From CAYFZR01 sp046760505 [NCBI: Candidatus Hydrothermarchaeota archaeon] (GTDB taxonomy: Archaea; CAYFZR01): a DNA stretch of 49,821 nt. Below, piece by piece: positions 16,246-23,650 of the stretch; the stretch's first letter is position 1; every line of letters starts with the position of its first letter. The notes beneath the pieces were generated by a model, which saw nothing but the letters and a program-made list of their open reading frames with translations, was not told the DNA's origin and made no database searches. The position numbers were made by a program, and so were the translations under genes. The DNA lies in contig JBHIEG010000014.1 in the NCBI GenBank assembly GCA_046760505.1, positions 1-49,821 on the forward strand, written 5' to 3'.

Positions 16246-16923
16246 TTGGGGATCAAACTGCACATATCAGATGGTATTCTATCACCGGTATGGGTATTAA
16301 TTTGGTTTTCGGTAGCGTTTCTCTTTGTTGCAATTGGCATAACCCATATAAGGAAAAAAACAAAGGAAAACCCATCGTACATGCCCATGTTGGCTCTCAT
16401 GGGAGCCTCAATTTTCGTGATTTCTGTTTGGCACATACCTGTACCTGTGACAGGCTCATGCTCGCACCCAATAGGCACACCTATGAGCGCGATTATAGTT
16501 GGCCCTTTTCAAACTGTTGTTTTAAGCTTTATAGCCTTGTTCTTCCATATTTTCTTGGGTCACGGTGGACTGACCACCTTGGGGGCTAACACGTTTTCGA
16601 TGGGCATCGTTGGAACTTTCACAGGATATTTAACCTATAAAGCCTTTAGAAAACTTGGTGCATCTATCTGGCTATCCGCTGGTATAGCCGGATTCATTGG
16701 AGACGTGCTAACGTACATTACCACTGCATTTGAATTAGCCATATCATTGCACCCTGAATCCTTCATGTATTACTGGAAAATATTCAGCATAGGTTTTGTG
16801 CCTACTCAGATCCCCCTTGCTTTATTAGAGTTTGCTTTTACCAGTGCAGTTATGAGATACGTCTCCGATTTGAGACCGGAATTCTTGATAGAAAAGGAGA
16901 TATTGGAGGTAAATTATGAATGA
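16246..16923 (+). CDS. cbiM: Cobalt ECF transporter substrate-binding component CbiM
   Basis: CbiM is the metal-binding S-component of the energy-coupling-factor cobalt importer. The N-terminus LHISDGILSPVW matches the family's M-H-I-x-D-G start, whose His and amino terminus bind Co2+. Later conserved motifs include HIPVPVTGSCSHPIGTPMSA, LFFHIFLGHGGLTTLGANTF and GFIGDVLTYITTA. There are about seven membrane segments in 225 residues. The start is TTG at 16246, placing three residues (MGIK) before Leu-His; the codon just before His is CTG, an unusual arrangement. The TATA box spacing supports leaderless translation. The stop overlaps cbiN by 8 bases. Confidence 0.93.
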   Translation: MGIKLHISDGILSPVWVLIWFSVAFLFVAIGITHIRKKTKENPSYMPMLALMGASIFVISVWHIPVPVTGSCSHPIGTPMSAIIVGPFQTVVLSFIALFFHIFLGHGGLTTLGANTFSMGIVGTFTGYLTYKAFRKLGASIWLSAGIAGFIGDVLTYITTAFELAISLHPESFMYYWKIFSIGFVPTQIPLALLEFAFTSAVMRYVSDLRPEFLIEKEILEVNYE

Positions 16924-17197
16924 TTCTTTTGTCTTAAAGGTACTTCTGCTAATGGTATTAAGCGTCCTAGGTATCATAGTATCCGCCTACTATGGCTCTA
17001 AGGTAGGAGAGTTGCAGGGTACAGATGCATTGGTGGAGGATTTGGCCATGAAGTCGGCCGGAAAAAAAGCAGTCACCTTGATAGAACTCAATGAAACAGG
17101 CGAGTATATAGGATTCACTCTAGTCGGGATAGTAAGTGGATTTACAGTGGGGTACCTTATACCCAGCCTATTCCCCCAAAAAATTAAAAAAGGTTAA
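16916..17197 (+). CDS. cbiN: Cobalt ECF transporter auxiliary protein CbiN
   Basis: The 93-residue protein has an N-terminal span (6-25), an extracellular loop with the CbiN-typical GTDALVEDLA, and a C-terminal span (about 62-84). CbiN helps load Co2+ onto CbiM. It overlaps cbiM by 8 bases. One base separates its stop from the start of a previously unlisted 37-residue membrane ORF. Confidence 0.9.
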   Translation: MNDSFVLKVLLLMVLSVLGIIVSAYYGSKVGELQGTDALVEDLAMKSAGKKAVTLIELNETGEYIGFTLVGIVSGFTVGYLIPSLFPQKIKKG

Positions 17198-17198
17198 A

Positions 17199-17312
17199 AT
17201 GCTACCCGAATGGTTATCTGGAGATGTTCTAACAGGAATAGGGACTACGATTGGATTCTTCGTTTTTTTAGTGATAGGAAGGGAACTAAGGTTGAGAAAA
17301 ATGAGGAGATAA
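17199..17312 (+). CDS. 37-residue single-span membrane protein between cbiN and cbiQ
   Basis: The ORF begins at ATG 17199, 1 base after the cbiN stop, and ends with TAA at 17310-17312, 1 base before the cbiQ start. It reads MLPEWLSGDVLTGIGTTIGF, then a hydrophobic FFVFLVIG and a strongly basic end RELRLRKMRR, so one span with the C-terminus inside is expected. A weak AGGT lies 4 bases before the ATG. The exact fit between two cobalt transporter genes with 1-base gaps, and the fact that its last codons supply the ribosome site GAGGAGAT of cbiQ, argue that it is translated. It may be a small subunit of the CbiMNQO complex; the family is unknown to me. Confidence 0.65.
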   Translation: MLPEWLSGDVLTGIGTTIGFFVFLVIGRELRLRKMRR

Positions 17313-17313
17313 G

Positions 17314-18072
17314 ATGTATGAATTGAGATTTTCATATGTAGAGGGAGACTCCATCCTTCATAGGCTGGAGGAGCGCGTAAAAACCATATGTGCTTTTACC
17401 ATTATCTTAGGCATAACCCTGCTTAAGAATTTTTATACCGTTTTCTCAATACTCGTAATCTCGTTTCTCTTAATGATTTATGTGAAAGCACCCGTATCAG
17501 TTATTTTGAAAAGATTTCGCTATCCTTTTTTTATTGCATCATTCATTATGCTAATACAGTTCTTTACCTATGGATCCAGTGAATTGGTGACTCTGGGCTT
17601 TTTAAGGATTTATGAAGAAGGTCTTTCATTCGGCATACTTCTTTTCCTTCGGATAATGGCAGCAGTCTCTGTTCTTAACCTTTTGATATTGGTAACTCCT
17701 GTTAATAAAATTTTAGGCTCTCTTAAATGGTTTAGGGTTCCAAAGATATTATTAGACATATCAATGCTAATGTTGAGGTATATATTTGTCCTTTCTGAAG
17801 AAAGCACGAGAATATATTATGCACAGCAGTCTAGAGGTGGATACACAGGTAACTACAGGAAAAAGATAGAAAATTTTGGTGTTTTAGGAGGCATGGTTAT
17901 ACTTAGATCGCTAGATAGAGTCACGAATGTCTACAAGGCGATGATTTCGAGAGGATACAACGAAAACATAGGATATTATTCCGAGAGCAATCTATCAAAA
18001 AGAGATCTCCTTTTAGGTATTTCGATCGTTCTTTTGATGATTTTTTTCGTTACACTAGAATATACTCTATAG
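17314..18072 (+). CDS. cbiQ: Cobalt ECF transporter T-component CbiQ
   Basis: CbiQ couples the ATPase CbiO to CbiM. The 252 residues contain about five or six membrane helices, and the coupling helices carry the family's Ala-Arg-Gly-like motif (YYAQQSRGGYTG near 170 and YKAMISRGYNE near 207). GAGGAGAT lies 3 bases before the ATG, inside the end of the small upstream ORF. The start of cbiO is 12 bases after the stop. Confidence 0.92.
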   Translation: MYELRFSYVEGDSILHRLEERVKTICAFTIILGITLLKNFYTVFSILVISFLLMIYVKAPVSVILKRFRYPFFIASFIMLIQFFTYGSSELVTLGFLRIYEEGLSFGILLFLRIMAAVSVLNLLILVTPVNKILGSLKWFRVPKILLDISMLMLRYIFVLSEESTRIYYAQQSRGGYTGNYRKKIENFGVLGGMVILRSLDRVTNVYKAMISRGYNENIGYYSESNLSKRDLLLGISIVLLMIFFVTLEYTL

Positions 18073-18083
18073 AAAGTGATGAT

Positions 18084-18896
18084 ATGATTCGAGTTAATAA
18101 CATATCCTACAGGTACCCTGACGGAACCCAAGCATTGAAGAATGTTAGTATTTATGCAGAAAAAGGAGAATGCATTGCCATTCTCGGCCCAAATGGCTCC
18201 GGAAAGACTACACTACTACATCACTTAAATGGTCTTTTGTCTCCCATATCTGGTGAGATTTATATAAATGGGGAAAGAATAGAGGGCAAAAATCTAGATA
18301 AAATAAGGAGAAAGGTTGGTTTACTGTTCCAGAATCCCGATGATCAGTTGTTTGCTCCAACAGTAAGAGAGGACGTTGCATTTGGTCCAAAGAATCTGGA
18401 ACTAGAAAGAGATGAAATAAAAAAAAGGGTTGAAAAGAGTTTAAGGCTTGTCCACATTGAACATCTTGGAAACAAGCCAATAAATAGTTTAAGCTATGGA
18501 GAAAAGAAAAGAGTTGCTATAGCAGGAGTTTTAGCAATGAATCCTGATATTCTTGTTTTTGACGAGCCTATCTCTGCTTTAGACCCAGTAATGTCTTCCG
18601 AAATGATAGAATTGATCTTAAAGTTGAAGAAAGAGTTGAAAGTTACTTTGGTAATAGCTACCCATGACGTAGATTTCGTTCCGCTGTGTGCTGATCGCAT
18701 ATATGTATTGAACAAAGGTGAAATAGTGGCTGAAGGTACTCCAAAGGAAGTTTTCAGAAACAAAGAAGTAATTACTCACTGTGGTCTAAGACTTCCAATT
18801 ATATCTCAACTCTTTGAATCAATTAACAGTGGAGAAATTCCTTTAACCATAGAAGAAGCAAAAAATTTGCTAAGGGATATGAAATGGAAGGCATAG
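18084..18896 (+). CDS. cbiO: Cobalt ECF transporter ATPase CbiO
   Basis: ABC ATPase of 270 residues. Walker A is GPNGSGKTTLL (34-44), the Q-loop is LLFQNPDDQLFAPTVREDVA, which is typical of ECF ATPases, the signature is LSYGEKKRVAIAG, Walker B is ILVFDEP and the switch His is in IATHDVDF. It powers CbiMNQ cobalt uptake. It overlaps cbiX by 13 bases. Confidence 0.95.
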   Translation: MIRVNNISYRYPDGTQALKNVSIYAEKGECIAILGPNGSGKTTLLHHLNGLLSPISGEIYINGERIEGKNLDKIRRKVGLLFQNPDDQLFAPTVREDVAFGPKNLELERDEIKKRVEKSLRLVHIEHLGNKPINSLSYGEKKRVAIAGVLAMNPDILVFDEPISALDPVMSSEMIELILKLKKELKVTLVIATHDVDFVPLCADRIYVLNKGEIVAEGTPKEVFRNKEVITHCGLRLPIISQLFESINSGEIPLTIEEAKNLLRDMKWKA

Positions 18897-19270
18897 TAAT
18901 CGTTGCTCATGGTAGTAGAGTTCCTGAGAGCAAGAATGTCTATGAAGAGATAGCAAAGAAGGTGAGAAATAAAATCAATGCTGAGGTAGAAATCGGATAC
19001 ATGACTCATCTAAAACCAACTCCTGTGGAGGCAATTAACTCACTCGTAGAGAGGGGTTTTAAGAAAATAGTGGTGATTCCCTTGTTCATTTCTCCCGGCA
19101 TTCATGTTATTGAAGATATTCCGAATTTAATCGGCATATCCGATGAAGAGAAATTAAAGTTACCAGGAGACGTGGAAATTTATTATGAAAGGAACATCGG
19201 AGATGATGATAGACTGGTTGAAATTCTGGTTGATAGAGCTAAAGAGGGATTAAATGCGCTCAAAAGATAA
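18884..19270 (+). CDS. cbiX: Sirohydrochlorin cobaltochelatase, short archaeal form CbiX(S)
   Basis: The 128-residue protein has the CbiX start IVIVAHGSRVPESKNVYEEI with the metal-site His (VAHGS) and the second His pair in IPLFISPGIHVIEDI. The short length means it acts as a homodimer, each subunit equivalent to half of a bacterial chelatase. It inserts Co2+ into sirohydrochlorin, the entry to anaerobic B12 synthesis. In methanogens the same type (CfbA) inserts Ni2+ for F430; here the context favours cobalt. It overlaps both neighbours. Confidence 0.93.
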   Translation: MEGIVIVAHGSRVPESKNVYEEIAKKVRNKINAEVEIGYMTHLKPTPVEAINSLVERGFKKIVVIPLFISPGIHVIEDIPNLIGISDEEKLKLPGDVEIYYERNIGDDDRLVEILVDRAKEGLNALKR

Positions 19271-19883
19271 AATAGAAGGAGATAAAATAGAAGAAGAAAG
19301 TCTGAAAATAATCAGAAACAAGCTTGATGGTTTCCCCTATCCTGAGAGGGAGGTTATAGCTAGAGCAATTCATGCCACCGCTGATTTTGATTTCGCCAAT
19401 CTGTTAATTTTCAAGAATGATCCTATAAAAAAGGGCGTTAAAATGATAAGAGAAGGTAAAGATGTGGTTACAGATGTTAACATGGTAAGATCAGGCATAA
19501 ATCACAGATCTTTATCTAAATTCGGCGGTAACGTTAAGTGTTTTATAGACGATGAAAATGTTTTTAGACTTTCAGAAAAAGAGGGTATTACCAGATCTTC
19601 CGCATCCTTTCGCCTTTTCAAGGAAGAAATAGAGGATACCATAGTAGTTGTTGGAATCGCCCCCACCGCTATATTTGAACTATGCGATCTAATTGAAGAA
19701 GGGATCAAGCCAGGAATCATTATTGCTACTGCTTTAGGTTTTGTCGGAGCTAAAGAATCAAAAGAAAAAATCTTAGAGTACGATATCCCGAGTATAGTAG
19801 TCAGGGGACATAAAGGAGGAAGCCCAGTAGCAGTAGCGATAGCAAACTCATTAATTAGACTTGCTGAATCAGGCTGGCAGTAA
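19254..19883 (+). CDS. cbiC: Cobalt-precorrin-8 methylmutase CbiC
   Basis: CbiC moves the C11 methyl group to C12 to give cobyrinate. The catalytic His is in REVIARAIHATADFDF, and the family motifs TDVNMVRSGI, VGIAPTAIFEL and IVVRGHKGGSPVAVAIANSL are all present in 209 residues. The start lies 17 bases inside cbiX. The stop is 1 base before the preferred cbiD ATG. Confidence 0.94.
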   Translation: MRSKDKIEGDKIEEESLKIIRNKLDGFPYPEREVIARAIHATADFDFANLLIFKNDPIKKGVKMIREGKDVVTDVNMVRSGINHRSLSKFGGNVKCFIDDENVFRLSEKEGITRSSASFRLFKEEIEDTIVVVGIAPTAIFELCDLIEEGIKPGIIIATALGFVGAKESKEKILEYDIPSIVVRGHKGGSPVAVAIANSLIRLAESGWQ

Positions 19884-19884
19884 A

Positions 19885-21006
19885 ATGATTAAATATATTG
19901 AGAAAAATGGACAATTGTTGAGAATGGGTTTTACAACGGGCACGTGCGCCGCTGCAGCAGCAAAAGCAGCTGTTAAAATGCTTTTCTCCGGAAGGGAAAT
20001 AAAGAAAGTAGAAATAACTCTGCCCATAAATGAGAAGGTTGAGCTGGATATAGTGGATTTTAGAATGAATGATGAAGAAGTCTCTTGCTGCATAAAAAAA
20101 GATGCAGGAGACGATCCTGATGTAACAGATGGAGCTAAGATATGTGCTAAGGCTAAAAAATCTGGCTTTAATGGAATAAAGATTAAGGGCGGTGATGGAG
20201 TAGGAAGAGTAACGAAGAAAGGATTGCCGGTAAAAGTTGGGGAATGCGCTATAAATCCAGTACCTAGGGAAATGATTGTGAAAGGAGTAAGAGAAGTATT
20301 GCCAAAGAATGAAGGAGTTGAGATAGAGATTTTTGTTCCGGGTGGGAAGGAGTTGGCTAAAAAAACAATGAACGAAAAACTTGGAATCATAGGTGGAATC
20401 TCAATACTGGGTACCACAGGCATTGTTGAGCCTAAATCTTTAGATGCCTTCAAAAATTCATTGACCTTACAGATAGATGTTGCAAACTCAGCCGGAATAA
20501 AAGAGGTGGTTTTGACCCCTGGAAGGTTTGGTGAGAAAAGAGCGATGAGAAAAGGCATTCCAGAGGATGCCATCGTACAGACAGGTAACTTCATAGGTTT
20601 TATGCTAAAGGAATGCGTTAGAAAAGGGATGAAAAAAGGTCTTTTGTTCGGACACATAGGCAAGTTGGTTAAGGTCTCAGCAGGGATATTCGATACTCAT
20701 AGTAGTGTAGCGGATGCCAGAATGGAGACTATGGCTGCTTATGCATCGTTGTGTGGAGCAAGCAGGGATATTGTTAACGATATACTAAACTCAAATACCA
20801 CGGAAACCGCCTTGGATATTCTCAAACAAAATGGATTGACTCAAGTCTTCGATATTTTGGCTGAAAGAGCAAGCCTCAGAGCCATGGATTACGTGGATGG
20901 AGAGATGAAGATAGGTACTATCATGATATCAAAGGAAGGTATCGTGGTTGGTAGCGACAAAAATGCAGGAAGATCGAAATGGGCAAAATATTTGTTGTGG
21001 GAGTAG
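19885..21006 (+). CDS. cbiD: Cobalt-precorrin-5B C1-methyltransferase CbiD
   Basis: CbiD methylates C1 using SAM in the anaerobic route. The N-terminus LRMGFTTGTCAAAAAKAA is diagnostic, followed by IKKDAGDDPDVTDGAKI, GDGVGRVTKKGLPVKVGECAINPVP (read as two joined motifs) and FGHIGKLVKVSAGIFDTHS in the C-terminal half. The start is ATG 19885 (MIKYIEKNG), 1 base after cbiC ends; an in-frame TTG at 19861 inside cbiC would add eight residues. Length 373. It overlaps cbiE by 28 bases. Confidence 0.94.
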   Translation: MIKYIEKNGQLLRMGFTTGTCAAAAAKAAVKMLFSGREIKKVEITLPINEKVELDIVDFRMNDEEVSCCIKKDAGDDPDVTDGAKICAKAKKSGFNGIKIKGGDGVGRVTKKGLPVKVGECAINPVPREMIVKGVREVLPKNEGVEIEIFVPGGKELAKKTMNEKLGIIGGISILGTTGIVEPKSLDAFKNSLTLQIDVANSAGIKEVVLTPGRFGEKRAMRKGIPEDAIVQTGNFIGFMLKECVRKGMKKGLLFGHIGKLVKVSAGIFDTHSSVADARMETMAAYASLCGASRDIVNDILNSNTTETALDILKQNGLTQVFDILAERASLRAMDYVDGEMKIGTIMISKEGIVVGSDKNAGRSKWAKYLLWE

Positions 21007-21590
21007 GTCCCGGGTCAGATGAGTTCTTGACTCCCTGTGCAAGAAAAATAATAGATAAGGCAGACATCTTAGTTGGTGGGAATAAAATACTGTCTTCATT
21101 TAAGAATAAGAGAAAAAAGGTAATAGATAAGGATCTTGAAGAAATCATAGGATTTATAGGTGAACATAAAGAAAAGAATATCGCAGTCTTAACTTCTGGA
21201 GATCCTGGTTTTTACAGCATCCTCGCATTGATTTTGAAAAAATTTCCGAAAGAAGAAATCGAAGTGATCCCGGGCATAAGCTCTATGCAGCTCTGCTTTG
21301 CAAAAATAAAAGAAATTTGGCATGATGCAAAGTTTATCAGTTTACATGGGAGAAATATGGATATATTGGTTGAAGAAATAAAAGATCATCCTAAGATAGC
21401 CATCCTGACAGACCCATCTAATCCTCCCAACAAGATTGCAGAACTATTAATTCAGAACAATATACCATGCGAAAAAATTGCGGTATGTGAGAATTTATCT
21501 TTATCTTCAGAAAAAGTCATTCTAACAAGCGTTGAGGAGGTTTTCAGAAAAAAATTTTCAGGAAACTGTGTTGTGGTGATATTCAGATGA
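20979..21590 (+). CDS. cbiE: Cobalt-precorrin-7 C5-methyltransferase CbiE
   Basis: A SAM-dependent tetrapyrrole methyltransferase of 203 residues. The N-terminal loop IFVVGVGPGSDEFLTPCA and the second glycine-rich loop LTSGDPGFYSI identify the superfamily, and position before cbiT identifies CbiE. CbiE and CbiT together replace aerobic CobL. Its ATG lies 28 bases inside cbiD and its stop overlaps cbiT by 4 bases. Confidence 0.92.
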   Translation: MGKIFVVGVGPGSDEFLTPCARKIIDKADILVGGNKILSSFKNKRKKVIDKDLEEIIGFIGEHKEKNIAVLTSGDPGFYSILALILKKFPKEEIEVIPGISSMQLCFAKIKEIWHDAKFISLHGRNMDILVEEIKDHPKIAILTDPSNPPNKIAELLIQNNIPCEKIAVCENLSLSSEKVILTSVEEVFRKKFSGNCVVVIFR

Positions 21591-22180
21591 AATGGAAATT
21601 CGTTGTTCCGGGAATACCAGAGGAATACTTCATATCGGAAGGAAATTCAATGACAAAGGAAGAGATAAGAACGATAACCCTCTCCAAGTCAAGGATCAAA
21701 GAAGAAAGCACGGTCTACGATATAGGCGCAGGAAACGGATGTATATCCATTGAGGCTGCGTTGTTGGCAAAGAGAGGGAAGATTTTTTCAATCGAAAAAA
21801 AACCAAGCAGAATAGAGATAATTAAAGCGAACGCTAAGAGATTTAATGTAAAGAATATGGAGGTTATAGAGGGAGAAGCTCCATATGCCTTAGAAAATTT
21901 ACCTGAAGCTGACAGGATAATAATAGGTGGAACAGGGGGGAAACTGAGAGAAATTTTATTCAAATGTAATGAAAAGCTGAAGGACGAAGGAATCGTAGTA
22001 ATAAATGCGGTAACGATAGATACATTAAAAGATGCGGTTTCATCCTTGGAAGATCTAAAATTTAACTTCAATATCACACAGGTTTCTATAAATAGAGCCG
22101 AAAAAATAGGTAAAAATAAAATAATGAAGGCATTGAATCCTGTTTGGATTATTGATGCCAGAAAGGAGGAAAAAGATTGA
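21587..22180 (+). CDS. cbiT: Cobalt-precorrin-6B C15-methyltransferase (decarboxylating) CbiT
   Basis: Rossmann-type methyltransferase with the SAM loop VYDIGAGNGCISIEAAL (near residue 45) and the acidic residue in FSIEKKPSR. It methylates C15 and removes the acetate carboxyl at C12. The start GIPEEYFISEGNSMTKEEIRTI is typical of CbiT. The length is 197 residues. The ATGA overlap with cbiE and 4-base overlap with cbiL indicate one translational unit. Confidence 0.93.
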   Translation: MKWKFVVPGIPEEYFISEGNSMTKEEIRTITLSKSRIKEESTVYDIGAGNGCISIEAALLAKRGKIFSIEKKPSRIEIIKANAKRFNVKNMEVIEGEAPYALENLPEADRIIIGGTGGKLREILFKCNEKLKDEGIVVINAVTIDTLKDAVSSLEDLKFNFNITQVSINRAEKIGKNKIMKALNPVWIIDARKEEKD

Positions 22181-22881
22181 GACTCGGAAAATTATACGGT
22201 ATTGGAGTAGGCCCAGGGGATCCTGAACTCATAACTATGAAGGCCATTAAAATTTTAAAAGAGGTTGATGTGGTTTTAACTCCTAAATCAGGAGAGAATA
22301 AAGATAGCATGGCATTCTCTATCGTGAAAAAAATATTAAGTAAGGATTTCAAAATCATAGATCCTGTTTTTCCAATGATTAAAGATGAAGAGATCCTTGA
22401 AAAACACTGGAATAATACTGTGGACTTGATCTTTTCTGAACTAAAGGAAGGAAAGAACGTTGCATTCATAACAATTGGAGATCCATTGTTTTACAGTACA
22501 TATTCATACGTAGTAAGAAAAATGAAAGAAAGGTATCCAGAGGTAGAAATAGAGACCGTTCCGGGTATAACTTCTCTTTCGGCATGTTTAGCCGAATTGA
22601 ACATTCCTTTAGGAGAGAAAGATGAGAGAATAGGCATATTTCCTGCCAGTTATGGCTTAGAGAAGTTAGAAGAACTTGCTAATATATTTGATTCCCTAGT
22701 ACTGATGAAGGTATCTAAAAATTTTGACGAGATAGTAAGGACATTAGAAAAAACAGGTCTCAAAAATAAGTCAATATTTGTTAGCAGATGCGGTAGTGAA
22801 GACTTTGTCTCATCCGACCTCGACTCTATGGTTGGTAAGGAAATAGATTACTTCTCTATGATAATAATAAAAGGAAAATAA
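22177..22881 (+). CDS. cbiL: Cobalt-precorrin-2 C20-methyltransferase CbiL
   Basis: Tetrapyrrole methyltransferase of 234 residues with LYGIGVGPGDPELITMKAIK at the N-terminus, the CbiL-type LTPKSGENKDSMAFSI, and ITIGDPLFYSTYSYV as the second loop. It is the first methylation after cobalt insertion. The start is TTG overlapping the cbiT stop. Confidence 0.92.
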   Translation: MRLGKLYGIGVGPGDPELITMKAIKILKEVDVVLTPKSGENKDSMAFSIVKKILSKDFKIIDPVFPMIKDEEILEKHWNNTVDLIFSELKEGKNVAFITIGDPLFYSTYSYVVRKMKERYPEVEIETVPGITSLSACLAELNIPLGEKDERIGIFPASYGLEKLEELANIFDSLVLMKVSKNFDEIVRTLEKTGLKNKSIFVSRCGSEDFVSSDLDSMVGKEIDYFSMIIIKGK

Positions 22882-22897
22882 AATAAAAGGGATAGGG

Positions 22898-23650
22898 ATG
22901 AAGGTTTATTTTATCGGCGCAGGCCCGGGAGATCCTGATCTCTTAACAATCAAGGCTAAAAAGGTCATTGAGGAATCAGACGTAATAATATATGCTGGCT
23001 CATTGATAAATCCGGAGATACTTAAGTACGCAAAAAAAGATGCGGATTTATTTGATAGTTCTGGCATGACGCTTGAAGAAATAAAAGAAGTTATCTATGA
23101 AGCTGTAAATAATAAAAAAACGGTTGCTAGGATACACAGTGGAGATCCAAGTATATACGGTGCAATTCAAGAACAGATTGACTTCTTGGAAGAAAAAAAA
23201 ATTGAGTTTGAAATCATCCCTGGAGTGAGTTCTTTTCTTTCCGCAGCAGCTTCTTTAAAAAGAGAGTACACAATCCCAGAGGTCTCCCAAACACTTATTA
23301 TAACAAGAATTTCAGGAAGGACAAAAGTTCCTGAAAAAGAAAGTTTGAGGGAACTATCGAGACATAAAGCGAGCATGTGCATCTTTCTAAGTGCCCATAT
23401 GATTGACGAAGTGGTAAATGAACTCATAAATTTCTACGATGAAAATACTCCAGTTGCGGTAGTTTATAAGGCTTCTTTACCAGATGAAAAGATAGTCCAT
23501 GGTAACTTAGGAAATATAGCAGAAAAGGTAAAAAATGAGCGTATAGAAAGAAAGGCATTGATTTTGGTTGGAGATTTTTTAATGTCTAAGGGAAAGAGAT
23601 CAAAACTCTATGATAAAGATTTTACCCACAGTTTCAGGGATAATAAATGA
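22898..23650 (+). CDS. cbiF: Cobalt-precorrin-4 C11-methyltransferase CbiF
   Basis: The 250-residue protein has VYFIGAGPGDPDLLTIKAKK, VIIYAGSLINPEILKYA and RIHSGDPSIYGAIQEQ, the last two being specific to CbiF/CobM. It methylates C11 before ring contraction is completed by CbiG. It begins 16 bases after cbiL, the largest gap in the corrin block, with the purine-rich AAAAGGGATAGGG as a ribosome site. The stop overlaps cbiGH. Confidence 0.93.
   Translation: MKVYFIGAGPGDPDLLTIKAKKVIEESDVIIYAGSLINPEILKYAKKDADLFDSSGMTLEEIKEVIYEAVNNKKTVARIHSGDPSIYGAIQEQIDFLEEKKIEFEIIPGVSSFLSAAASLKREYTIPEVSQTLIITRISGRTKVPEKESLRELSRHKASMCIFLSAHMIDEVVNELINFYDENTPVAVVYKASLPDEKIVHGNLGNIAEKVKNERIERKALILVGDFLMSKGKRSKLYDKDFTHSFRDNK

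Noticed and set aside
19869-20663. Long open frame (264 codons) on the minus strand opposite cbiD
   Set aside because: It mirrors a well-supported cbiD frame, has low-complexity Ser/Pro/Phe composition typical of antisense shadows, and no ribosome site or promoter.
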